Origin: Treponema sp.
GTDB lineage: Bacteria > Spirochaetota > Spirochaetia > Treponematales > Breznakiellaceae
Direction: 5' to 3'
Length of the DNA stretch: 6,520 nt
Assembly (NCBI GenBank): GCA_031263435.1
Contig: JAISFT010000207.1
Span: 1-6,520 of the forward strand
Shown here: positions 1 through 5,910 of the stretch, in pieces
Layout of the letters: each line of letters starts with the position of its first letter
Position numbering within the stretch: position 1 is the stretch's first letter
Translations under genes and position numbers: made by a program
The notes under the pieces: model-generated
What the model saw: the letters and a program-made list of their open reading frames with translations, nothing else
Database searches by the model: none
Told to the model about the DNA's origin: nothing

Positions 1-351
1 TTCCTTGCCTCAAAACGGGGGGAACTGGAAAAATTGGGGGTCCTTATTGAAGAAGCAGGGGCCGGCCGCTGGCAGATCACCGCGCTCCCCGAAGCCTGGC
101 AGCTTTCCGACAGCGAAACCCTGGAAGCCCTGCGGGAACTGCAAAATGCCGGGGAAAACATGGCCGAACGCTGGGCCGCCACCCTTTCCTGCCACCGGGC
201 CGTCAAGGACGGGGACTACCTGGACGACATAAGCGCCCGCGCCCTGGCGGAGGCCGCCCTGGCCCTGCCCGTCCCCCGCTGCCCCCACGGCCGGCCCCTG
301 TGGGTAGAAATCAGCCGGGCCGAACTTTACCGGGGGGTCCGGCGGACCTGA
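1..351 (+). CDS. mutL: DNA mismatch repair protein MutL, C-terminal end (5' part outside the window)
   Basis: The frame is open from base 1 and ends in TGA at 349-351, giving the last 116 residues. The end carries the MutL C-terminal signatures: a SCHRAVKDGD stretch, matching the conserved 'ACK.AIKAGD' block, and then CPHGRPLWVEIS, matching the CPHGRP motif near the zinc/endonuclease site of MutL proteins from species without MutH. MutL dimerises through this domain and links MutS mismatch recognition to strand incision and excision. The DQHA(X)2E(X)4E endonuclease motif would lie upstream, outside the window, so endonuclease activity cannot be confirmed here. A TTG at 34 could be mistaken for a start, but the frame is open before it. 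A strong terminator follows at 394-430. The gene converges with htrA. Confidence 0.88.
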   Translation, partial: FLASKRGELEKLGVLIEEAGAGRWQITALPEAWQLSDSETLEALRELQNAGENMAERWAATLSCHRAVKDGDYLDDISARALAEAALALPVPRCPHGRPLWVEISRAELYRGVRRT

Positions 352-352
352 A

Positions 353-468
353 CCGGTAATTCTCAGTTTCAAATAAATGATTCTTCAACCACTAAAATCC
401 GGCACATTAGCCTTAATGTGCCGGATTTTTCCCAAATCTCCTCTGGTTAGCCGGTAATACTCAGTTTT
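353..468. repeat. Pair of 18-base direct repeats flanking the mutL terminator
   Basis: CCGGTAATTCTCAGTTTC at 353-370 recurs at 451-468 as CCGGTAATACTCAGTTTT, 16 of 18 identical. The first copy begins one base after the mutL stop codon. The terminator hairpin sits between the copies. Their origin is unknown: a local duplication, ends of a small inserted piece, or members of a dispersed repeat family. Confidence 0.6.
394..430. terminator. Strong bidirectional intrinsic terminator downstream of mutL
   Basis: A perfect 16-base stem (394-409 with 414-429) closes a 4-base loop (GCCT). One arm begins with AAAA and the other ends with TTTTT, so the hairpin has a U-tract when read on either strand. 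It lies 42 bases after the mutL stop and can also stop transcription coming leftward from htrA. Confidence 0.9.
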
Positions 469-575
469 ACTGATGCAAAAGGACGCCCCTCCCAACAGTC
501 TAAACTTGACCTACCCCAACGTGTCGGCGGGGGCGGGGGAAAGCAGTTATTTTTGTAGAAAGCTGTGAATCTTCT

Positions 576-590
576 CCACAATTGTTGTGG
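576..590. repeat. Small hairpin overlapping the left arm of the large inverted repeat
   Basis: CCACAA (576-581), a 3-base loop, then TTGTGG (585-590) form a perfect 6-bp hairpin. It overlaps the left arm of the 43-base inverted repeat by a few bases, so the two structures compete. Confidence 0.6.
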
Positions 591-726
591 CGGGGGAGTG
601 CAAGGGCCGGGGTAAGCCCCCGGGAAACATTTGGAATTCCCTGCCGTAGCGTATCAAAGATAGCGGAGGCAGGCTCTACAAGCGTTTCCCGGGGGCTTAC
701 CCCGGCCCTTGCACTCCCCCGCCACA
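586..726. repeat. Perfect 43-base inverted repeat with a 55-base spacer
   Basis: Bases 586-628 and 684-726 are exact reverse complements along all 43 positions, and both arms are very GC-rich. The arms contain GAGTGCAAGGGCCGGGG and its complement. In RNA this would be a very stable hairpin with a 55-base loop (629-683), and in supercoiled DNA a possible cruciform. Perfect identity over 43 bases in non-coding sequence points to recent origin or active maintenance. Confidence 0.9.
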
Positions 727-759
727 TGGGAATAGCGGAGGCAGACTCTACAAGCGTTT
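660..759 (+). repeat. 28-base direct repeat inside the palindromic element
   Basis: Bases 660-687 (ATAGCGGAGGCAGGCTCTAC onward) recur at 732-759 with a single change, G to A at 745, an offset of 72 bases. The first copy ends within the right arm of the 43-base inverted repeat; the second lies outside it. With only two copies and no regular spacers this is not a CRISPR array. Confidence 0.8.
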
Positions 760-867
760 TATCGGGATTTCCCCCCGCCCCGCCGGAACACACTGTTCTA
801 TAGGTCAAGTTTAACCTACAGTCTGCGGCGTCCTTTCGCTTCTTGCAAACCCGAAAATTACTGGTTC

Positions 868-2376
868 TTACCGCCGGAATTTCAGGGTTTCCAGCGACGA
901 ATCCCCCCGGGTAAAGGAGAACCACAGTTCCCTGGCGGTATTCTCCCGTAACAGCCGGTAGAAACTCTGCAGATCCCGCACCTGCTCACCGTTAATGCCG
1001 GTAATCAGGTCCCCCCGCCTCAGGCCGATCACCTCCGCGGGGCTGTCCGCCAGAATCTGGATGGCAATAAGGCCCCGGACATTGTTTTCCAGGCTAAAGG
1101 CGCTGCGGACCTGATCGGTAACGGGCATCACCACAACCCCGGGCCACAGCTTCTTGTTGTTGGCCGCCACCTCATCGGTCCGGGCCTCGATGCGGACCCG
1201 AAGCTCCTGGACCGCGCCCCCGCGGATCACCGTAAAGGTAGCCTGGTCCCCGGCCCGCAGATCCCCCACCATCCGGGAAAGAGTCGTAGAATCCCGGGCT
1301 TCCCTGCCGTCCACATGGGTAATAAAATCGCCGGGCTTAATGCCCCCCTTGTCCGCAGGGGAGTCGATAAAGACCTGGGAAGCCAGCGCCCCCCGCTTCC
1401 CCTCCGCGGACAGGGCCGAAAGAATCTCCCGGTCAGGATCGGTCAACGAAACCCCCAGCCAGCCGTAAATGGCGCTGCCGGAGTTGATAAAGTCATCAAT
1501 GGCCCGCTTGGCATTGTTGATGGGAATGGCAAAGCCCAGACCCACGGAACCGCCGCTGGAACTGTTGCTGGCGATCCAGGTGTTAATGCCAATCACCTCC
1601 CCACGGATATTCACCAGGGCCCCCCCGGAATTCCCCGAGTTGATAGAGGTATCGGTCTGGATAAAATCGTTGATATTCCCCGCGGGGCCCCCTGTGCGGC
1701 CCACCGCGCTGACAATCCCCATCGTTACCGAGGACATAAAGCCTAGGGGGTTCCCCACGGCAATGGCCCAATCCCCCACCCGCACCGCGTCGGAATCCCC
1801 CAGCACGGCCACGGGAAGCCGGTCATTGGTTTTGATAGACACCATCGCAAGGTCCTTGCGATCATCCCGGCCCACCAGTTCCGCGGGGTATTCGGTCCCG
1901 TCGGAGGCTACCAGGGAAATTTCCGCGGCCCCCTCCACCACATGGTTATTGGTAAGGATATAGTAGGTGTCCCGGTCATGGCGTACCACAATCCCCGATC
2001 CCATACCCTGGGATCGGTACTCCCGCTCCTGGCCCCGGGAATCCGGCGTCCCCTCCTGGGGGCCAAAGAAAAATTCCCAGGGAATACCGGGGTAGTTGGG
2101 GACCTGCTGCCGGCGGACCGACACCGTTTTAATCTCCACCACCGAAGGCAGCACCTTGTCCGCCACAGAACGGAACGCGGTCTGGAGCCCTTCGGCCGTT
2201 TCCAGGGCGCTTTCCGGAATAATTACCGGGGTTTCTTCCGCCAGAACAACCTTGTTGGACCGGGGGGTAGAACAGGAAAACGAAAGAAAGGCCAGGGAAA
2301 ACCCAAAAATGATCCCCACCAGGACCAGATTAAAGACAAACAGATTCTTCGAAGACAATTTTTGCGTAATATTCAT
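868..2376 (-). CDS. htrA: HtrA/DegP-family serine protease with two PDZ domains
   Basis: Envelope protease/chaperone of the DegP/DegQ family that degrades misfolded exported proteins; 502 residues from the chosen start. A hydrophobic segment at about 12-34 anchors or exports it. A Cys at 35 follows, but the preceding residues (LSFS) make only a poor lipobox. The trypsin-like domain spans about 65-300, with the full triad: His145 in TNNHVVEG, Asp175 in RKDLAMV and Ser250 in GNSGGAL. PDZ1 lies at about 305-395 and PDZ2 at about 410-495. I chose the ATG at 2376 because GGAGAG (2389-2384) sits 7 bases upstream. The in-frame ATG at 2391 adds 5 residues but has no ribosome binding site. The gene follows map after an 86-base gap with its own -10 box and converges on mutL. 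Confidence 0.93.
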   Translation of the reverse strand: MNITQKLSSKNLFVFNLVLVGIIFGFSLAFLSFSCSTPRSNKVVLAEETPVIIPESALETAEGLQTAFRSVADKVLPSVVEIKTVSVRRQQVPNYPGIPWEFFFGPQEGTPDSRGQEREYRSQGMGSGIVVRHDRDTYYILTNNHVVEGAAEISLVASDGTEYPAELVGRDDRKDLAMVSIKTNDRLPVAVLGDSDAVRVGDWAIAVGNPLGFMSSVTMGIVSAVGRTGGPAGNINDFIQTDTSINSGNSGGALVNIRGEVIGINTWIASNSSSGGSVGLGFAIPINNAKRAIDDFINSGSAIYGWLGVSLTDPDREILSALSAEGKRGALASQVFIDSPADKGGIKPGDFITHVDGREARDSTTLSRMVGDLRAGDQATFTVIRGGAVQELRVRIEARTDEVAANNKKLWPGVVVMPVTDQVRSAFSLENNVRGLIAIQILADSPAEVIGLRRGDLITGINGEQVRDLQSFYRLLRENTARELWFSFTRGDSSLETLKFRR

Positions 2377-2383
2377 CGCCGCA

Positions 2384-2389
2384 CTCTCC
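2384..2389 (-). promoter_or_regulatory. Ribosome binding site deciding the htrA start
   Basis: GGAGAG on the minus strand lies 7 bases before the ATG at 2376. It overlaps the last base of the other candidate ATG at 2391-2389, which argues against that earlier start. Confidence 0.75.
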
Positions 2390-2402
2390 ATAACTCAGAT
2401 TT

Positions 2403-2408
2403 ATTATA
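2403..2408 (-). promoter_or_regulatory. -10 box of a probable htrA promoter
   Basis: A perfect TATAAT on the minus strand lies in the map-htrA gap, 26 bases upstream of the htrA ATG, which would give a leader of roughly 20 bases. The region just upstream is AT-rich (2430-2445). I see no good -35 hexamer at 16-18 bases, so the promoter may be extended, depend on an alternative sigma factor, or be weak. Confidence 0.5.
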
Positions 2409-2462
2409 ATGCAGGGCCCCAATCTCATATTAATAATAATAAAATCCCGGCAAAAGTTACAA

Positions 2463-3269
2463 TCAAATACCCAAAGTACTTTCAAAACTCTCCGCAGCCG
2501 GAACCGGGTCCCCCAGCGGGTCCGTCAAAATTTCCGTATGATCCCCAAAAATCGCCACCGTATGCTCCCAATGGGCGGAAACCTTGTCATCCCCGGTAAC
2601 CACCGTCCAGCCGTCTTCCAGAATCTCCACATCCCCCGTACCCAGGTTGATCATCGGCTCTATGGCGATTACCATGCCGGCGCTCATCCGGGGATTGGGG
2701 CCGTGGGGGTAGTTGGGAACCTGGGGATCCTCGTGAAGCTCCAGCCCCACCCCGTGGCCGCCGAACTGGTGTACCACCCCGTAGTTCCCCAGTTTGGCCC
2801 GGGCGCTGACGGCCCGGGCAATCTGGAGCAGCCGGTCCCCGGCCTTTGCCGCGGCAATCCCCCGGTAAAGACAGTCCCGGGTGGCCGTATTCAGCGCGTG
2901 GATCTCCGCGGCCACCTTCCCCGCCTCCACCGTTACCGCCTGGTCGCTGATAAAGCCCTCCAGATCGATACCGGCGTCCAGGGAAACCAGGTCCCCCTCC
3001 CGGATCCTCCGCTTGCCGGGGATGCCGTGGATAACCTCGTTGTTGATGGAGATACAGAGGGCCGCCGGAAAGGGGTTCTTCCGGGGACCATAGCCCAGAA
3101 ACGCCGGCTTACCCCCGGCCTTCCTGATCCAGTCCCGGGCCCAGCGGTCCAGATCAATGGTCTGGACCCCGGGCTTTACCAGGGGCATCAATTCCCGGTA
3201 CATCGCGGAAAGGAGCTTGCAGGATCGGCGGATTCCGTCGATCTGCTTTTCGGTTTTAAGACGAATCAC
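2463..3269 (-). CDS. map: Methionine aminopeptidase, type I
   Basis: Removes the N-terminal methionine from new cytoplasmic proteins; 268 residues, close to the usual type I length. All five metal ligands are visible and sit within one residue of E. coli numbering: Asp98 (SLDAG), Asp109 (ISDQ), His172 (GHGVG), Glu204 (IAIEP) and Glu235 (HWEHT). The substrate-binding His81 (HGIPG) and His179 (ELHED) are also present. I chose the GTG at 3269 because the protein then begins MIRLKTEKQIDGIR, typical of the family, and GAGGGGG lies just upstream. The open frame extends to 3374, but that part overlaps the J-domain gene and looks unrelated to Map. The gap to the upstream J-domain gene is only 10 bases, implying co-transcription and probably coupled translation. 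About 20 extra C-terminal residues follow the core. Confidence 0.95.
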   Translation of the reverse strand: MIRLKTEKQIDGIRRSCKLLSAMYRELMPLVKPGVQTIDLDRWARDWIRKAGGKPAFLGYGPRKNPFPAALCISINNEVIHGIPGKRRIREGDLVSLDAGIDLEGFISDQAVTVEAGKVAAEIHALNTATRDCLYRGIAAAKAGDRLLQIARAVSARAKLGNYGVVHQFGGHGVGLELHEDPQVPNYPHGPNPRMSAGMVIAIEPMINLGTGDVEILEDGWTVVTGDDKVSAHWEHTVAIFGDHTEILTDPLGDPVPAAESFESTLGI

Positions 3270-3279
3270 AACAGCCCCC

Positions 3280-4056
3280 TCAGACCCGTAATTTTTGCCG
3301 GAGCCGGGCGGCATTGGGAAGCCCCGGATCCCGCCGCAGCGCCTCCCGGATAATGGACTGGGCGGCAGCCTCATCCCCCATCTTCAACAGAGTTTCCGCC
3401 ATCGAACGCAGCCAGCGGGCCTCGTCCCGGGGGGAAAACCCCAGTTCCAGCAGAGTCTCCAGGCAGTCAACCCACAGCTCATCCCCCACCCCGGCCCGTA
3501 AGCGCAGCCGCACCAGCTCCTTCAGAAAACCCTCAATATCGTCCATAAAGTGCTTAAAATAGGGCCGCCGCCGTTCCTCCCGGACCAGGGCGATCAGCAG
3601 TTCAAAGGCCTCGTAGCAGCGGTCCCGCCTGTCCAGCTCCTCCGCCAAAAGGTACACACAGTCCATCCAGTCTTCCCGGTCCAGGTAACGTTCCAGCGGA
3701 AAACCCAAAGCCCCGGAACGATCCCACACCGCCAGGGCCGCGTCTTCTTCCAGGTGGAGCAGTTCAAAAAATACCAGCTTGGCCCGGCTTGCCGGATCAT
3801 CGGACCGTTCCCGCAGCCAGGAACGGTAATCAAAATCAACTTTTTTGATAAACCGGCTGTAGGCCCGGTCATATTCATAGCGGCGGTCCCGGTCGGAAAG
3901 CACCTCGTAGGCGGTAAGGAGCTTCCGCATCTCCCCCTCCGCTTCCTTTCCCGCAATGTCGGGGTGCAGCCGCTTGGCCTTGTCCCGAAAGGCCCGCTTA
4001 ATCTCCTGAGTAGAGGCACTCTCCCGAACCTCCAGGACAGTGTAGTAATTGGTCAT
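3280..4056 (-). CDS. J-domain protein with a long helical, TPR-like C-terminal region
   Basis: Probable DnaK co-chaperone; 258 residues. The J-domain covers about residues 3-66: it begins NYYTVLEV, has the essential HPD at 31-33, and ends with DRRYEYD at 57-63. There is no Gly/Phe linker and no Cys-rich zinc domain, so this is a class C (type III) J-protein rather than DnaJ itself. Residues 75-258 look wholly helical and acidic/basic; 217-250 fit a TPR repeat (AETLLKMGD...AL..DP). No membrane segment is visible, so it is probably cytoplasmic. The ATG at 4056 gives the expected J-domain start, but no clear ribosome binding site precedes it: a terminator-like hairpin and T-run end one base before the ATG. 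map follows 10 bases downstream. The client protein is unknown. Confidence 0.85.
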   Translation of the reverse strand: MTNYYTVLEVRESASTQEIKRAFRDKAKRLHPDIAGKEAEGEMRKLLTAYEVLSDRDRRYEYDRAYSRFIKKVDFDYRSWLRERSDDPASRAKLVFFELLHLEEDAALAVWDRSGALGFPLERYLDREDWMDCVYLLAEELDRRDRCYEAFELLIALVREERRRPYFKHFMDDIEGFLKELVRLRLRAGVGDELWVDCLETLLELGFSPRDEARWLRSMAETLLKMGDEAAAQSIIREALRRDPGLPNAARLRQKLRV

Positions 4057-4057
4057 G

Positions 4058-4086
4058 AAAAAACACCGCCCGACAGGCGGTTTTTT
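4058..4086 (-). terminator. Terminator-like hairpin abutting the J-domain start codon
   Basis: Read on the minus strand: an A-run (4086-4081), a CCGCC/GGCGG stem (4080-4076 with 4070-4066) and a 5-base loop, then TG, TTTTTT (4063-4058), one base and the ATG of the J-domain gene. A- and T-runs on both sides make it symmetrical. It lies 31 bases after the stop of the flavodoxin-like gene, where an operon terminator is expected. It also occupies the place of the downstream gene's ribosome binding site, so it may act as an attenuator or translational switch. Confidence 0.65.
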
Positions 4087-4116
4087 GGCGTTTTAAGAGC
4101 GATGCGCAGCAAACCC

Positions 4117-4524
4117 CTAGGCCCCAATGCGCTTTCCCAGGGCTTCCGCGTGGGCCGGATTCAGCAGTATATCGCTCCAGTTCACCCGCATCCCCTCTTT
4201 TTCCATAGCCTTCATCACATTAAACAGAGTCCTGCCGGTAAAAAGCCCCGATTTTTTTACAAAGGCGGCGCTGCGCTTCCCCCCCAGACCGCTCCCCGCC
4301 CCAAGAACCTTGGCCAGGGCATCGGGAAGCTTGCCGGAAAAATACCCAATAGACTGGGCCACCACCACAAGGTACTCGTAACCGGGAAGCCGCATCCCGT
4401 CCTCGGTCCAGGCGTCAATCACATCCACCCGGTGCCCCATGGATTCCATACCCTTCGCCAGGGCGCTGACATAAGCGGGAACCCCCTCCCGCTGCCGCGG
4501 CGCACTTACAATCGCAATCCTCAT
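4117..4524 (-). CDS. Small flavodoxin-fold-like protein of unknown function
   Basis: A 135-residue protein with the alternating pattern of a Rossmann/flavodoxin-like fold: first strand MRIAIVSAP (1-9), a helix with HRVDVIDAW (31-39), strand YLVVVAQSIG (51-60) and strand RSAAFVKKS (84-92). The first loop reads SAPRQREGVP and lacks the T/S-x-T-G-x-T phosphate-binding signature of true flavodoxins, so FMN binding cannot be claimed. No signal peptide or membrane segment is visible. The start at 4524 has an AGGG about 8 bases upstream. It lies 15 bases after the Usp-like gene and is probably the last gene of that unit, since a hairpin terminator follows its TAG. It could be a degenerate flavodoxin or NADPH-quinone-reductase relative, but I do not recognise it as a named protein. 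Confidence 0.72.
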   Translation of the reverse strand: MRIAIVSAPRQREGVPAYVSALAKGMESMGHRVDVIDAWTEDGMRLPGYEYLVVVAQSIGYFSGKLPDALAKVLGAGSGLGGKRSAAFVKKSGLFTGRTLFNVMKAMEKEGMRVNWSDILLNPAHAEALGKRIGA

Positions 4525-4539
4525 ACCATTTTCCCTGCC

Positions 4540-5025
4540 TTAGGCCTGCTTATAAATTTGATCGATCCCCGGTTCCTTAACCAGCAGCACAGAACATTTG
4601 GCGCTTACCATAATTTCCCGGTGATTATGACTGATAATATCCCGGGCGCTCCGGTCCTTCTCCCAGCCGCCCAGAACAATAAGATCCGCCTTTTTGTCCT
4701 CCGCGACCGTCAAAATCTCCGTGTACACCGCCCCCCGGCGGATCTCCCGCTCTATCCTGACCCCCTTGGCCCGGGCCAGCTCCTCCACAAAGGAAAGGTA
4801 CCGCTCCCCGTTAGCCTCCAGACTCCGCTCGTAGTCCTGGCTCTCCTCCTGGATAAAGATCTTACTCAGCGTAAGCTGCCGGATAGTAGCCGTATCCACC
4901 ACATAGACAGCCGTCATCTTGCAGCGGTAAAGCTTGGACATCACAATAGCGTATTTGGCAGCCAGAATCGAAGCGTCCGAACCGGTAATAACCGCAACGA
5001 TGTGAGAAATAACAGGCTTTGTCAT
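4540..5025 (-). CDS. Universal stress protein (UspA family), variant without the ATP-binding motif
   Basis: A 161-residue single Usp domain: first strand HIVAVITGSDAS (8-19), then MTAVYVVD (37-44), a central helix and RRGAVYTEIL (96-105), strand ADLIVLGGW (113-121) and final strand CSVLLVKEP (144-152). Usp proteins are small cytoplasmic dimers that modulate survival under stress. ATP-binding members carry G-x2-G-x9-G-(S/T) after the 'LGG' strand; here LGGWEKDRSARDII has no such second glycine group, so this is probably a non-nucleotide-binding type. Its ATG overlaps the stop of the V-ATPase D gene in the sequence ATGA, which implies translational coupling and possibly a role tied to the same complex or condition. 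The flavodoxin-like gene follows 15 bases downstream. Confidence 0.85.
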   Translation of the reverse strand: MTKPVISHIVAVITGSDASILAAKYAIVMSKLYRCKMTAVYVVDTATIRQLTLSKIFIQEESQDYERSLEANGERYLSFVEELARAKGVRIEREIRRGAVYTEILTVAEDKKADLIVLGGWEKDRSARDIISHNHREIMVSAKCSVLLVKEPGIDQIYKQA

Positions 5026-5645
5026 TCGGCACCGGCCTTCCTTTTCAACAATTTACTGGTAAAAAACGAATCCCGGTCCCTCTCTTCCAGGGCCGCCTCA
5101 ATATAGGCCTTGGTTTCCCTGGCATTGGGAATAACCATCTTTTCCAGTGCATTCACACGCCGCTGAGTCTTCCGCAGCTCCCGGGCAAGCCGCCAGGCAA
5201 TAGTCCTCACCGCCGCCAGCCCCGTACAGATCTTAAGCAGTTGGAAAAATTCTAGCACAGTTTCATCACATTCGGCAAACGAATTCGCCGGAGAGTATTT
5301 AAGTTCAGCCCCCGGCATCTGTATCTCCAGACCCGGCAGAGTCATCCCCGCGGCCGTCACCCGCTTTTCCTGCAGCTCAAAACGGTAATGAATATCCCGG
5401 GAAAGCCGGTCCGCCCGCTCCCGGCCCACCGCAATCAGCATCCGCTTCAAAGCCGGATACGCCGTAGCCGCCCTGGCGTCCAGGTCCCGTTCCAGCAGCT
5501 TCACCTGCTCCACCTGCTGCATCAGCTCCATCACCAGCAGCTCCCGCTTCTGTTCCAGCAGGTCATACCCCTCCTCCGCCGTAGCAAGCCGCTCCTTTAC
5601 ACGGATAAGGTTACTCTTGGTAGGGGCCACCGCTTCCCGGGCCAT
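5022..5645 (-). CDS. atpD: V-type ATP synthase/ATPase subunit D (central stalk)
   Basis: Central rotor-stalk subunit that links the A3B3 catalytic head to the membrane ring of a V/A-type ATPase; 207 residues, the usual length. The N-terminal helix has the family signature (APTKSNLIRVKERL at 7-20, then GYDLLEQKRELL at 26-37). The C-terminal helix has RRVNALEKMVIP (162-173) and ends in the RDSFFTSKLLKRK stretch (191-203). Both termini form the long coiled coil typical of subunit D. I chose the ATG at 5645 because GAGGAG lies 5 bases upstream; an ATG at 5714 in the same frame has no such site and adds 23 unrelated residues. The gene overlaps the next one by 4 bases. Neither subunit B upstream nor subunit I downstream is present, unlike usual spirochaete V-ATPase operons. 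Confidence 0.93.
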   Translation of the reverse strand: MAREAVAPTKSNLIRVKERLATAEEGYDLLEQKRELLVMELMQQVEQVKLLERDLDARAATAYPALKRMLIAVGRERADRLSRDIHYRFELQEKRVTAAGMTLPGLEIQMPGAELKYSPANSFAECDETVLEFFQLLKICTGLAAVRTIAWRLARELRKTQRRVNALEKMVIPNARETKAYIEAALEERDRDSFFTSKLLKRKAGAE

Positions 5646-5650
5646 GGAAA

Positions 5651-5656
5651 CTCCTC
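5651..5656 (-). promoter_or_regulatory. Ribosome binding site deciding the V-ATPase D start
   Basis: GAGGAG on the minus strand lies 5 bases before the ATG at 5645. It fixes this start over the in-frame ATG at 5714. A TATAGA -10-like box at 5717-5722 (minus) could belong to the gene's promoter, but no convincing -35 element goes with it. Confidence 0.7.
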
Positions 5657-5764
5657 GTAGACATTGAAGTACCTCGAAGCTCCCCCAAAACCTCAGCCTT
5701 TGGAAAAGCCCCATTTTCTATAGATTAACAAAGATCCGTAATTTTTAACAGACCCGCGGAGCAG

Positions 5765-5859
5765 CCCCCCGTTGTTTGTGGGGGGAAGTCTCCCCCCTCG
5801 GCCCAGCCCCGTAACCGGGTCTTGGCCTACCCCCCTCTCCTGGGGGCACAGACAGTGCC
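5765..5859. repeat. Array of C-run/G-run hairpins, non-coding
   Basis: Several short perfect stems follow each other: C6 at 5765-5770 with G6 at 5780-5785; the same G-run plus A (5780-5786) with TC6 at 5791-5797; C5-6 at 5830-5835 with G5 at 5842-5846; and GGCAC at 5845-5849 with GTGCC at 5855-5859. The first two are mutually exclusive. Together with the remaining bases of 5646-6091 they form a gene-free stretch upstream of V-ATPase D. The strongly GC-biased, palindromic character suggests a dispersed repeat, possibly related to the element at 474-846 in type but not in sequence. Confidence 0.5.
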
Positions 5860-5910
5860 GCTGCGGCCCCCAAACCCCCGCCATGCCGCCGGGGCAGCAA
5901 GGGCCGCCCT

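Larger units (their letters stand above)
474..846. mobile_element. MITE-like non-coding palindromic element between mutL and htrA
   Basis: The outer arms are imperfect inverted repeats of about 70-80 bases (474-543 and 768-846). Matching blocks are AAAGGACGCC at 478-487 with GGCGTCCTTT at 826-835; TAAACTTGACCTA at 501-513 with its exact complement at 801-813; and a G-rich block at 525-542 with a C-rich block at 768-786, differing by little more than an indel. Inside lie a 43-base perfect inverted repeat and a 28-base direct repeat. No credible coding frame is present; open frames here only translate the repeat. The architecture fits a miniature inverted-repeat element or a compound REP-type repeat. 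I could not identify a target-site duplication, so mobility is inferred. It occupies nearly all the space between the convergent mutL and htrA genes. Confidence 0.55.

Noticed and set aside
660..759. Possible CRISPR repeat
   Set aside because: Only two copies, one embedded in an inverted repeat, and no further regular spacing or cas genes.
500..925. Open frame on the minus strand (141 codons) with repeated peptide blocks such as SRGLTPALALPRH and its mirror SARAGVSPRET
   Set aside because: The repeated peptides are simply translations of the inverted and direct DNA repeats, and the frame runs into the 3' end of htrA; no ribosome site or family resemblance.
3283..3297. AAAAATTACGG motif (minus strand) also found at about 5733-5748
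   Set aside because: The first copy is the coding end of the J-domain gene, so an 11-15 base match is probably chance; a genome-wide count would be needed.
2409..3353. Plus-strand open frame of 314 codons across map
   Set aside because: Antisense to map, which has all catalytic residues; no recognisable domain.
3270..3374. Longer N-terminus for Map from an ATG at 3374
   Set aside because: It would overlap the J-domain gene by 95 bases and add residues unrelated to the family, whereas the GTG at 3269 has a good ribosome site and gives the typical start.
3550..5106. Long plus-strand open frame of 518 codons
   Set aside because: It is antisense to four well-supported minus-strand genes (J-domain, flavodoxin-like, Usp, V-ATPase D) and has a Pro/His-rich composition typical of a shadow frame in GC-rich DNA.
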